Below, in pieces: positions 32,487-39,824 of a stretch of 64,000 nt of DNA. The stretch is from positions 42,426-106,425 of the forward strand of contig JAHZHL010000036.1 in assembly GCA_019420305.1 (NCBI GenBank). Reading direction: 5' to 3'. The position numbers and the translations under genes were made by a program. The stretch is from Bacillota bacterium (GTDB lineage: Bacteria > Bacillota > Clostridia > Peptostreptococcales > Anaerovoracaceae). The notes below the pieces were generated by a model, which worked only from the letters and a program-made list of their open reading frames with translations, did not search any database and was not told the origin of the DNA. The number at the start of each line of letters is the position of its first letter. Positions within the stretch are counted from its first letter, which is position 1.

Positions 32487-33959
32487 TTACAGGGTCAATT
32501 TGCTGTGGTCCACTTCTCTCTTCTTCATGTTGGCAAACAAGGCGTCGTATTTCTCCTGACGAGGAGCCTCGCTGCGTTTTCTGCTGTTTCCCTTGTAGAA
32601 CCCCAGCCCCAGAAGTCCCCACGCGATGATTACGCAGATACCCGCGTTGCCTACATAGGCCGGCGACATCGGCAGAACGCACATTACGAAAAGGATCATG
32701 CATACGGTCATACCGACACCTGCGATGAAAACTCCGCCTTTCAAACGATACGGGCGCGGTAGATCCGGTTCCGCCTTGCGCAGTTTAATCAGGGAACGAG
32801 CATCGTTAAACCAGCATACCATAAGAGCGACCGATGTCATACTGGTCAATGTGCTGATAACCGCGGTTCCCAGGAAAGGTCCTAAGCAGGAGAAGATTCC
32901 ACTGCAGATCAGCGCGAATCCCGGAGTTCCGTGCTTTTCATTCATTTTCGCGAATCTGGGCGGAAGCAGGTGCGCTCGCCCAAGCCCCATGACCAGTCTC
33001 GGCGTCGCGATGAAAAAGGCGTTCCATGTGGTCATCAGCCCCGCGATGGCGCCGATCAGGATAAATATGTATAGTCCTTCTCCCACAGTTCCCGGATAGA
33101 TCAGCTTTAATACGTTTCCCGCCGCCGGCGTGTCTAAGAAAGCAGTTTCCTGCCAGGGGTACGCGCCGCCTACAAAGAAAAGGATTAACGCGTATGTAAT
33201 GCCTGCCATAATCATCGAAATAAAGATGACCTTTCCGACCCCCTTAATCGAACCGGAAACATCTTCAATGCCCTGCGGGATGGTTTCAAACCCGAAGATA
33301 AAAAACGGAGCAATCGCGAACATTGCTACGGCGCCGCCAAAGAAGCCACTGTGGCTGCCTACCCCTACATTCTGATAAACCGGCGTCAGGTTCGCGAAGT
33401 CAAACCGGAATACACAGCACAGGATTGTCAGCGCAATGGACGCCAGCAATATGATGCAGAGGATCTTCTGGAAAATCGCCGAGCTTTTCGCGCCAAACCA
33501 GTTGATGGCAAAAATCAGCAGGGCGCATGCCTCTCCCACCAGAAGGGAACGGAGATAAATCGGCGATCCCGCTATATGGTAAAGAATTGGTCCTTCCTGG
33601 ATTCCCGGAATAATCATCGCAAGAATATCGTTAATATAAATCGCTTCCCACGGGAGTACCGCGGAAAAAGCCATAATCGCCGACCATCCCGAAATGAAGG
33701 CCGTTTTCTCTCCAAACGCCCGGTACCCAAAGGCTACACTGGACCCGGCTACCGGAAGCATCGGGCAAAGTTCCGCGTAACACATGGCCACCGGAAGAAC
33801 CAATACCAGCGTAAGCAGGAACCCTACCGCCGCGGGGATCGGCCCACCGGATGCCGCCATCCAGTCATTCACAATTACTGCCCAGCCGACACCTACAATC
33901 GCGCCAAATCCGATTGTGAAAAAGTCAAATACACTTATCCCCTTTTTTTCTAGTTTCAT
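32487..33959 (-). CDS. APC-family amino acid permease
   Basis: A 490-residue transporter with about 12 membrane helices of the amino acid-polyamine-organocation type. The first helix has the unwound GAIVGVGWAV motif (G-x-G) that binds substrate backbone. It probably takes up an amino acid or amine with H+ or Na+. The ATG at 33959 has AGGAGG six bases upstream. Its leader shares a dyad motif with the class III aminotransferase gene at 39825-41228, hinting that both serve one catabolic pathway. Confidence 0.88.
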   Translation of the reverse strand: MKLEKKGISVFDFFTIGFGAIVGVGWAVIVNDWMAASGGPIPAAVGFLLTLVLVLPVAMCYAELCPMLPVAGSSVAFGYRAFGEKTAFISGWSAIMAFSAVLPWEAIYINDILAMIIPGIQEGPILYHIAGSPIYLRSLLVGEACALLIFAINWFGAKSSAIFQKILCIILLASIALTILCCVFRFDFANLTPVYQNVGVGSHSGFFGGAVAMFAIAPFFIFGFETIPQGIEDVSGSIKGVGKVIFISMIMAGITYALILFFVGGAYPWQETAFLDTPAAGNVLKLIYPGTVGEGLYIFILIGAIAGLMTTWNAFFIATPRLVMGLGRAHLLPPRFAKMNEKHGTPGFALICSGIFSCLGPFLGTAVISTLTSMTSVALMVCWFNDARSLIKLRKAEPDLPRPYRLKGGVFIAGVGMTVCMILFVMCVLPMSPAYVGNAGICVIIAWGLLGLGFYKGNSRKRSEAPRQEKYDALFANMKKREVDHSKLTL

Positions 33960-33989
33960 AGCTGGCCTCCTTTCTATTTTCCACACATA

Positions 33990-34012
33990 CGAAACATTGT
34001 TCCATGTTTTTC
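33990..34012 (-). promoter_or_regulatory. Dyad element shared with the class III aminotransferase leader
   Basis: AAAC-N10-GTTT about 33 bases upstream of the permease ATG. A closely similar element lies at 41260-41281, about 34 bases before the aminotransferase ATG; 18 of 23 positions agree by eye. It could be an operator or an RNA element. Confidence 0.45.
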
Positions 34013-34103
34013 ATGACGATTATAATTGCCGCTTCATGATAGAACCTCCTTCTTCCTTAGTCCAAATACGAACTGTTTTCCTTTTGTGATTTTAGTATAA
34101 ACC

Positions 34104-34125
34104 TTATAGTTGATATAAAGTCAAT
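34104..34125 (-). promoter_or_regulatory. Operator-like dyad in the permease upstream region
   Basis: TTATAGTTGATATAA (34104-34118) is an inverted repeat with TTATA arms and a 5-base centre. On the minus strand it follows a TTGACT (34120-34125) and precedes TATACT, so it fills the spacer of a possible promoter. The promoter spacing (19) is long, so the promoter itself is uncertain. Confidence 0.4.
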
Positions 34126-34426
34126 GACTATTTTGAATATTAATTCTTTTTTGTAAGTATATGTGTTGGAGACGAAAAACGGGACGTTTACAGAAGATAG
34201 ATCTTAAAACAGAGTTCTAACGATCGGATAAATGCGTCTGGAAAGCTTTTTCGATTTCTAATCTTTATAATATGTGGATGGTTTATAGACCATACTAAAA
34301 ATTTCAGACAGTGTAAAGATACGAAAATCTTTTCTGATTCAACCCTTGTCTGCATTACTATACAGCGCGGACAGAGGCCAATAAAGGTTTGTAAAGAGTT
34401 AATTTCGCTTTTTCCAAAAACGAGAA
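34126..34426. other. Non-coding stretch between the permease gene promoter region and tRNA-Lys
   Basis: About 300 AT-rich bases with no convincing gene on either strand. A TATAAT-like sequence (TTTATAATATG near 34265) is present, but there is no reading frame after it. I see nothing else definite here. Confidence 0.4.
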
Positions 34427-34457
34427 ACCCCAGAATCGTGTAAATTCTGGGGTTTTT
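34427..34457. terminator. Terminator downstream of tRNA-Lys
   Basis: ACCCCAGAAT and ATTCTGGGGT arms with a seven-base loop just after the tRNA 3' end on the minus strand; T runs on both sides make it bidirectional. Confidence 0.85.
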
Positions 34458-34532
34458 GGTACACCATCAGGGGTTCGAACCCTGGACACCCTGATTAAGA
34501 GTCAGGTGCTCTGCCAGCTGAGCTAATGGTGC
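34457..34532 (-). tRNA. tRNA-Lys (anticodon CUU)
   Basis: A full 76-base cloverleaf on the minus strand. It has a 7-bp acceptor (GCACCAT/ATGGTGT, first pair G-U), D arm GCTCAGCTGGCAGAGC, anticodon stem CCTGA/TCAGG with loop CTCTTAA (anticodon CTT), T arm CAGGG-TTCGAAC-CCCTG and an encoded CCA end. It is a single tRNA, not part of a larger array in this window. Confidence 0.96.
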
Positions 34533-34689
34533 ATATAAATGCGCTAAATTTCAACATTTTTTCATTTCGCAAGTCTGATTATTCATTACTTTGAGCAACT
34601 GATTCTCTCAAACTCGCAAAAATGATTATACAATAAAACCATTCCTATGGCAAGTCTTTTTTTCTTATTTCTTACATTTATTTTGATAG

Positions 34690-35115
34690 GTCAAAAAATC
34701 AAAAAGGCTTCCTTTTGAAACCTCCGCATTCACTCCTATTCTTTCAAAAACGAGATAATACCGACTGCCTTCTCATCACTCACATCTTTTCCCTTCTAAA
34801 GCTTCCGTCTTTACACCTCCGTTCCTCGGAATTCTGTCCCTTTCCGCATTCAATGCTCTAGTGACTCGTCACTCTGTTTCCTCTGACTTCGGTTCCTAAA
34901 GTTTCTGCTTTAGTCCTTTCCTCCGGTTACCTTTGACCACCCGGCCAGTAACCCAAAGGCATGCTCTCAATTTCTGCAATCGGTATTATCTATTTGTCTG
35001 TTCGGTTTGCATTTCTGGTGGACTCACCCTCTTTCTTTCAGTTACCAAAATCTTTATGACTTTAACCTTTTTATTTTTAAAGCTTGGAGGAATTTCTTCT
35101 CTCTTTGCTTTTGTT
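34690..35115 (-). ncRNA. Candidate large structured non-coding RNA (raiA/ROOL-like, class unproven)
   Basis: A strong promoter (see next entry) would start a transcript of about 425 bases without an open frame on the minus strand. A 15-bp long-range helix closes the core: 34976-34990 pairs with 34754-34768 (GATAATACCGA against TCGGTATTATC plus TGC/GCA around one U-G). Inside are hairpins CTAAAG/CTTTAG, AGTGA-CGAG-TCACT, GCAT/ATGC and GGTTAC/GTAACC, joined by purine-rich GGAGGAAAGG, AGAGGAAACAGA and GGAAAGGGACAG runs as in large ornate RNAs. A hairpin with T run (AAAGG/CCTTT, then GATTTTTT) near 34696-34722 could end it. It lies upstream of tRNA-Lys on the same strand. It does not match tmRNA, 6S or RNase P consensus as I know them. 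Confidence 0.65.
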
Positions 35116-35121
35116 GTGTTT

Positions 35122-35150
35122 ATTATAGCACGGTGGAAGATGGCTTGCAA
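35122..35150 (-). promoter_or_regulatory. Promoter of the structured RNA
   Basis: Minus strand: TTGCAA (35145-35150), 17 bases, TATAAT (35122-35127). There is no protein gene downstream, so it probably drives the non-coding RNA, starting near 35115. Confidence 0.75.
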
Positions 35151-35342
35151 GAATTTTCTGATATTTTTTGAAAAAAATTTTTTCCTTCACCTTTTGCTCT
35201 TTCTATATGTAAAAATCGGATTCAAAAAAACGCCCTGCTTCCGACCTTAATCATACAGCCGCGGAGCATGAATCTGCAAATTCCGGCAATTCGACACCGT
35301 ATCTCCAGTTTCACGCTCCGTAGCTCCGCATTCTTATACCAA
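35151..35342. other. Non-coding stretch downstream of the NifX-like gene
   Basis: AT-rich sequence with a run of A/T near 35166-35182 and no clear gene; a GGGCG followed by seven T on the minus strand (near 35226) may be the terminator of the metal-related operon. I see nothing more definite. Confidence 0.3.
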
Positions 35343-35729
35343 TCAGTTATGGCATTTATGCCCGCCATCATGGCTGGCACAGGTATGCCCTTCTCCATGG
35401 TGAGAGCATTGTGTATCCGGATCATAGCTCAGGCTTCCGGAAAGAAAGGCCTGTACCTGCTCATCCGCATTTCCTGCCGCGCCGGGATAAAGAGTAATCC
35501 CCTGTTCCGCGAGAGCGGTCCGGGCTCCCCCGCCGATTCCTCCGCAGATCAGTGTATCTACGCCTTTTTCCTTTAAAAACCCCGCCAGGCTTCCATGTCC
35601 TTTCCCTCCAGTGGGAACAACCTCTCCGGAGAGAATTTTTCCGTCTTCCGCTTCATAAATTTTAAACTGCGACGTATGTCCAAAGTGCTGGAATACCTCT
35701 CCGTTTTCATAAGTGACTGCAATTTTCAT
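35343..35729 (-). CDS. NifX/NifB-type dinitrogenase cofactor-like protein with His/Cys tail
   Basis: A 128-residue protein of the FeMo-cofactor-binding (NifX/NafY, COG1433) family. The fold region includes MKIAVTYENGEVFQHFGHTSQFKIYE and GVDTLICGGIGGGARTALAEQGI. The tail of about 20 residues is rich in His and Cys (CSHHGEGHTCASHDGGHKCHN) and probably binds metal. No nitrogenase genes are nearby; family members also occur without nitrogen fixation. The start at 35729 has GGAGG eight bases upstream and lies inside the end of the DUF134 gene (23-base overlap), so the two are coupled. Confidence 0.85.
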   Translation of the reverse strand: MKIAVTYENGEVFQHFGHTSQFKIYEAEDGKILSGEVVPTGGKGHGSLAGFLKEKGVDTLICGGIGGGARTALAEQGITLYPGAAGNADEQVQAFLSGSLSYDPDTQCSHHGEGHTCASHDGGHKCHN

Positions 35730-36057
35730 TTTGACAACCTCCTTTTTGACAGCAACCTCTGCCTCTGGGACAGACTTCATAATTGCCGCCCTGTATGACA
35801 AGGGGTTTTCCATCCACCAAAGCCTCCGCAAGTTTTTTCCGCGCAGCGTTATATACTGCCTGGACAGTGGTTCTTGCCACACCCATCTGCTGTGAACATT
35901 CTTCCTGGTTATAGCCCAGCCGATCAATCAGACGAATAGTCTCATATTCATCGACTGTCATTTCAACAACCTCTGCTTGCGCGTCTCCGTCCAGCGGCCC
36001 GAATCGGCACCGCTTAGGGAGACCGCAGATTCTCCTGCACTTCTTTGGTCTTGGCAT
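35707..36057 (-). CDS. DUF134 family regulator with Cys-rich tail
   Basis: A 116-residue protein. It opens MPRPKKCRRICGLPKRCRFGP, the DUF134 signature, then a helix-turn-helix like sigma-factor region 4 (YNQEECSQQMGVARTTVQAVYNAARKKLAEAL). The C-terminus is Cys-rich (CPRGRGCCQKGGCQNENC), fit for metal binding. It probably controls its own operon, because its promoter overlaps two identical dyads. The metal sensed is not known. An AAGGAG lies five bases before the ATG. Confidence 0.85.
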   Translation of the reverse strand: MPRPKKCRRICGLPKRCRFGPLDGDAQAEVVEMTVDEYETIRLIDRLGYNQEECSQQMGVARTTVQAVYNAARKKLAEALVDGKPLVIQGGNYEVCPRGRGCCQKGGCQNENCSHL

Positions 36058-36070
36058 AACTTCTCCTTGT

Positions 36071-36118
36071 TTTCTGACTTATGTCAATTATAACCCCGTT
36101 TCTGACTTATGTCAATTA
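36071..36118 (-). promoter_or_regulatory. Promoter with tandem operators for DUF134-NifX operon
   Basis: Minus strand TTGACA (36110-36115), exactly 17 bases, TATAAT (36087-36092). Two copies of a 20-base repeat with the dyad TGAC-TTAT-GTCA lie at 36071-36090 and 36099-36118, period 28. One overlaps the -35 box, the other the -10 and start site. This is a classic repressor layout; DUF134 is the likely binder. Confidence 0.8.
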
Positions 36119-36192
36119 CTCCCGCGAAACTCGCTCAACTTTTTTGCACAAACCTGAAATTACAGGAATATCAGGGACTAGCCGGTCTTCGC

Positions 36193-36359
36193 TTTGTATC
36201 CTCTTCGGAGCTAAACTCTCTGGTGGATACAAAACTTTCCCATTTGCAGGCTCGAATTTCACGATTTTTTTCGGATTCACGCGATTTTCAAAAAAACAGA
36301 TCTTTCAACCCACAACTTTTGTATCCTTTTCCCTGTTTTTTGTCTTTCAGGATACAAAA
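36193..36359. repeat. Two inverted repeats with identical arms and 23-base spacers
   Basis: TTTGTATCC (36193-36201) and GGATACAAAA (36225-36234) form the first; TTTTGTATCC (36317-36326) and GGATACAAAA (36350-36359) form the second. Both spacers are 23 bases, and the dyads are about 124 bases apart. The spacer sequences differ. They lie in the gap between the DUF134 operon and the FHA-SEDS gene. Function unknown; no T run follows. Confidence 0.6.
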
Positions 36360-36460
36360 CAGGCATTCAGACCAGCCGGGAGCGCTGTGGAAAGGAAGAT
36401 ATATGCAGCCGAGACTTTCTGTGTGGGATTCTTAAAAGTTTATTATAAATAATCCCACCT

Positions 36461-36490
36461 TTTGCGGAATCCCCCGCATCTGTGTTATAA
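36461..36490 (+). promoter_or_regulatory. Probable promoter of the FHA-SEDS operon
   Basis: TTGCGG, 18 bases, TATAAT (about 36485-36490), about 100 bases before the gene. The -35 match is moderate. Confidence 0.5.
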
Positions 36491-36590
36491 TGATCCCTGT
36501 TTTCAGGAATACGCGCTCTGACTGCGAAATTTCGCATTCGCAACTGTTCCTGAATGAGAGATCATGCTGCAAAAGGAGGACAGCAAATAC

Positions 36591-38303
36591 ATGGATACTT
36601 TTCAGAACATCTTAGACGTCCTGGGGCCGTACTATACCACGGTTATCCGGTGGGTCTTCGTGCTTCTTGCTATCTTTATACTGGTAAAATCCATTAAGTC
36701 CCTGCTTCAGGCCAAAAACCCTTCTGAAATATGGGCATATATCGGAGGGCCCGACGGTTCCTCCACCCCGCTGAAGCATTGGGAAAATGTAATCGGACGC
36801 GCTTCCAGCGCCGACATTGTAGTAAACCTGAACAGTGTTTCCCGAAACCACGGAACACTGGTACGGGATGAAAACGGGAACTGGCGCTACAAGGATCTTC
36901 AATCCAAAAACGGATCCTATATCAACGGAGTAAAAGTCAAAAAGTCGATGCTCCTGAAGCCGGGGGATATCCTTACCCTGGGAGGCGCGAATTTCACGCT
37001 GATTCCGGTCAGCATTCAGGAAAAGCAGGAAAACATTCAAAAAAGAAAACGCAAAAGCAAACCGGTATCCCCGTGGACATCCCTCATTGCTTTGACGATT
37101 TTCCAGCTGCTGACCATCATTCAGTTCAAAGTCGCTTACGGCGAGGACTGTCCGGCTTCCATTCCAACAGCGTTTCTGGGATTAAGCGCGGTGATGTGGG
37201 TGTACTTCCTTCTCCTGCGTTCGTTCAAGCGGGTTGCCTTTGAGATGGAGACCATCGCCTTTTTCCTTTCCACCCTGAGCCTTGCGGTTACGGCTGTACA
37301 TACAGGCAATGTTATGAAACAGCTTATCTGCGTAATTATGGGCGTTGTTTTGTTTTTTCTTCTATGCTGGTTTCTCCGGGATCTGAACCGCTCCAAAGAA
37401 ATCCGGATGCTGATTCTGGGAGTGGGTGCGCTACTTCTTCTTGCAACGCTTTTGTTTGGTACAACCCATGGCGGCGCAAAAAACTGGATTGAATTCGGCT
37501 CATTATCAATCCAGCCAGGCGAACTGGTAAAAGTGGCATTTATCATCGCCGGTGCAGCTACACTAGATGAATTATACGAAAAAGGAAACCTAACAGTCTT
37601 TATGATTTTTTCTGCCTTCTGTATGGGCTGTTTTGCGCTTATGAGCGACTTTGGGACTGCAGCGATTTTCTTCGTGACCTTCCTGGTCATCGCCTTTCTG
37701 CGAAGCGGTGATTTTTCCAAACTGATTTTAATCGTAGGCGGCGTCGCATTGGCGGGGATGCTGGTGCTCACGTTAAAGCCTCATGTACGAGCCAGGTTCG
37801 CTGCATGGGGGCATGTCTGGGAAGATCCTCTCGGAAAAGGTTTTCAGCAGGTACGGGCCATGACTGCCGTTTCTAGTGGCGGCCTTCCCGGCTGTGGCGC
37901 GGGAGAAGGCTGGTTTCATACGACAGCCGCCTCCGATACGGATCTGGTTTTCGCTCTTTTATCGGAAGAGTGGGGGCTTATCATCGCCATCCTGGCAGTC
38001 CTCTGTATTGTAACACTTGGTGTGTTCGCGGTTCGCTCTATTATGGCTGGACGATCCGCTTATTATAGCATCGCGGCCTGCGCCGCAACTTCATTATTCA
38101 TTTTTCAAACAATGTTGAATGTCTGCGGAGCGTTGGATCTTCTCCCGTTTACCGGGGTAACGTTCCCCTTCGTCTCCAGCGGCGGAACCAGTATGATTGT
38201 ATCCTGGGGGCTGCTTGCGTTCTTAAAGGCAGCGGATACAAGACAAAACGCCAGCTTTGCGGTACGCCTTGAGGGGAAAGAAAAAGGGGGAATGACATCG
38301 TGA
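36591..38303 (+). CDS. FHA domain fused to SEDS (FtsW/RodA/SpoVE) glycosyltransferase
   Basis: A 570-residue fusion. A membrane helix (about 10-30) is followed by an FHA domain (about 55-125) with the phosphothreonine pocket residues GR, SRNHG and NGSYINGVKV. The rest is a polytopic SEDS protein with conserved GGAKNWIEFGSLSIQPGELVKVAFI, DFGTAAIFF, and LPFTGVTFPFVSSGGTSMI. SEDS proteins polymerize glycan strands of peptidoglycan with a partner PBP. FHA fusion suggests control by Ser/Thr phosphorylation. The start at 36591 has AAAGGAGG 11-13 bases upstream. The PBP gene follows with a GTGA overlap. Confidence 0.9.
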   Translation: MDTFQNILDVLGPYYTTVIRWVFVLLAIFILVKSIKSLLQAKNPSEIWAYIGGPDGSSTPLKHWENVIGRASSADIVVNLNSVSRNHGTLVRDENGNWRYKDLQSKNGSYINGVKVKKSMLLKPGDILTLGGANFTLIPVSIQEKQENIQKRKRKSKPVSPWTSLIALTIFQLLTIIQFKVAYGEDCPASIPTAFLGLSAVMWVYFLLLRSFKRVAFEMETIAFFLSTLSLAVTAVHTGNVMKQLICVIMGVVLFFLLCWFLRDLNRSKEIRMLILGVGALLLLATLLFGTTHGGAKNWIEFGSLSIQPGELVKVAFIIAGAATLDELYEKGNLTVFMIFSAFCMGCFALMSDFGTAAIFFVTFLVIAFLRSGDFSKLILIVGGVALAGMLVLTLKPHVRARFAAWGHVWEDPLGKGFQQVRAMTAVSSGGLPGCGAGEGWFHTTAASDTDLVFALLSEEWGLIIAILAVLCIVTLGVFAVRSIMAGRSAYYSIAACAATSLFIFQTMLNVCGALDLLPFTGVTFPFVSSGGTSMIVSWGLLAFLKAADTRQNASFAVRLEGKEKGGMTS

Positions 38304-39658
38304 GAAAAATTGAGAAACGGGCAATCATGTGCCTGATGCTGGCCGGAGTCCTCGTAATCGGCCTGGGGATTTTCACCTACCGTTATATCGCGGACGGCAG
38401 CGACTGGGCAGTGTATACAGCAAATAAACAGATTTACAATGATAAAGGTCGTTTGAAAAGGGGAACCCTCTACGATCGGAACGACACGCTCCTGATGAGC
38501 AACACCAGCGGGAAAATGACATTCAGCGACGACTACGCGACACGGAAGGCAAATGTGCACCTGACCGGGGACCGGAGTGGAAATATCAATACCGGGGCAA
38601 ACAAGGTATTCGCGAACAAGCTGGTCGGTTACAACCATCTGACCGGAACCTATTCCCTGTTAAGAGAGGGACGCAACGTAAACCTTTCCATCGACGCTGA
38701 CGTCTGCGTTACCGCGAATGAAGCCCTCGGCGACCGGCGCGGCACGGTAGGAGTCTACAATTACAAGACCGGTGAAATCATATGCCTTGTCAGCTCGCCG
38801 AATTACGATCCGGAAGATCCGCCGGAAAATCCGGATGATGAATCCGGGATTTACATGAACCGGTTCTTTTCTTCCACGTTTACCCCGGGATCGATTTTCA
38901 AGCTGGTAACGGCCGCCGCGTCCATCGAAAACAAGAGCGATTACGCTTCCTGGGAGTACACCTGCACCGGCTCGCAGAACTATGACGATGGCCGCGTAAC
39001 CTGCCAGGACGCTCATGGAACGGTTAATCTGGAACAAGCTCTCGCCGATTCCTGCAACTGCTATTTTGGAGAACTGGCAAGACAGCTCGGTTCCGATCTT
39101 ATGAAAGAATATGTAGAAAAAACCGGGCTGACGCTCAGCCGGGATGTAAACGGTATTTCTACCGCCCGGGGTTCCTTTGATTTCCCACAGACCGGCGCGG
39201 ATCTGGCGTGGGCCGGAATCGGACAGCATAACGACCTGGTAAACCCCTGTACCATGATGACTTATATGGGCGCTATCGCGAATGGAGGCCGGGCCGTACA
39301 GCCGAAAATCCTGCACAGCGTTGACTTCAGCACAGGATTCCCTGCCAGCATCCCGTGGAAATGGTGGACCAAACGGATGATCGAAGAAGATACGGCGGAA
39401 ATCCTGAAAAACCTGATGCGCAACAATGTGGAGGATAATTACGGAACTGACAATTTTCCGGGTCTGAATATCTGCGCCAAATCCGGAACCGCGGAAGTGC
39501 AGAAAAGCGAACGCCCCAACGCCTGGTTCGCGGGATTTCTTGATGATGACGATCACCCTTACGCCTTTATCGTGCTTGTGGAAAAGGGTGGGTACGGCAG
39601 CGATGTTGCCGGAAGCGTCGCCAATGAAGTACTCCAGGAAATTGTAGAGAAATATTAA
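38300..39658 (+). CDS. Penicillin-binding transpeptidase, SEDS partner
   Basis: A 452-residue class B-like PBP (PbpA type). A membrane anchor is at about 10-30, and the transpeptidase domain has the active-site TPGSIFK (S-x-x-K), the SxN motif (DSCNCYF) and KSGTAE (KTG motif). It cross-links glycan strands made by the SEDS protein encoded just upstream. The start is GTG overlapping the SEDS stop by four bases; GGGGG is upstream. The same pairing of FHA protein, RodA and PbpA is known in actinobacteria, where they are separate proteins. Confidence 0.92.
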   Translation: MRKIEKRAIMCLMLAGVLVIGLGIFTYRYIADGSDWAVYTANKQIYNDKGRLKRGTLYDRNDTLLMSNTSGKMTFSDDYATRKANVHLTGDRSGNINTGANKVFANKLVGYNHLTGTYSLLREGRNVNLSIDADVCVTANEALGDRRGTVGVYNYKTGEIICLVSSPNYDPEDPPENPDDESGIYMNRFFSSTFTPGSIFKLVTAAASIENKSDYASWEYTCTGSQNYDDGRVTCQDAHGTVNLEQALADSCNCYFGELARQLGSDLMKEYVEKTGLTLSRDVNGISTARGSFDFPQTGADLAWAGIGQHNDLVNPCTMMTYMGAIANGGRAVQPKILHSVDFSTGFPASIPWKWWTKRMIEEDTAEILKNLMRNNVEDNYGTDNFPGLNICAKSGTAEVQKSERPNAWFAGFLDDDDHPYAFIVLVEKGGYGSDVAGSVANEVLQEIVEKY

Positions 39659-39722
39659 TGAAAATCTGGGCGAAAAAAATCGCCAATCGCATTTTGTTCA
39701 AACACGGATTGGAGATAAGCAA

Positions 39723-39775
39723 AAAAGAACCATCACTTTTGGATTACAGTTCAAAAGTGATGGTTCTTTTATTTT
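39723..39775. terminator. Strong bidirectional terminator
   Basis: An uninterrupted 19-bp stem (AAAAGAACCATCACTTTTG with its complement) with a ten-base loop and T run, between convergent genes. Confidence 0.95.
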
Positions 39776-39824
39776 GGGGAAGCACTCTTACAAACACTGT
39801 CTGTAGAATGTCCATACGCGAACA

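Noticed and set aside
34690..35115. RNase P, tmRNA or 6S RNA as identity of the structured RNA
   Set aside because: The conserved RNase P blocks, the tmRNA alanine-type ends and the 6S open-bubble pattern are not present.
34933..35250. A 105-codon hydrophobic open frame on the plus strand
   Set aside because: It overlaps the structured RNA and its promoter on the other strand, has no Shine-Dalgarno, and its hydrophobicity follows from T-rich sequence.
35222..35425. A 67-codon open frame on the minus strand
   Set aside because: Overlaps the end of the NifX-like gene in another frame and has no start signal.
36193..36359. CRISPR or biotin repressor sites
   Set aside because: Only two units of inverted rather than direct repeats exist, the spacers are 23 bases, and the BirA operator known in Firmicutes has another sequence and a 14-16-base spacer.
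36081..36452. A 123-codon open frame on the plus strand between DUF134 and the SEDS gene
   Set aside because: It starts inside the tandem operators, has no ribosome site and spans the two inverted repeats; a non-coding control region is more likely.
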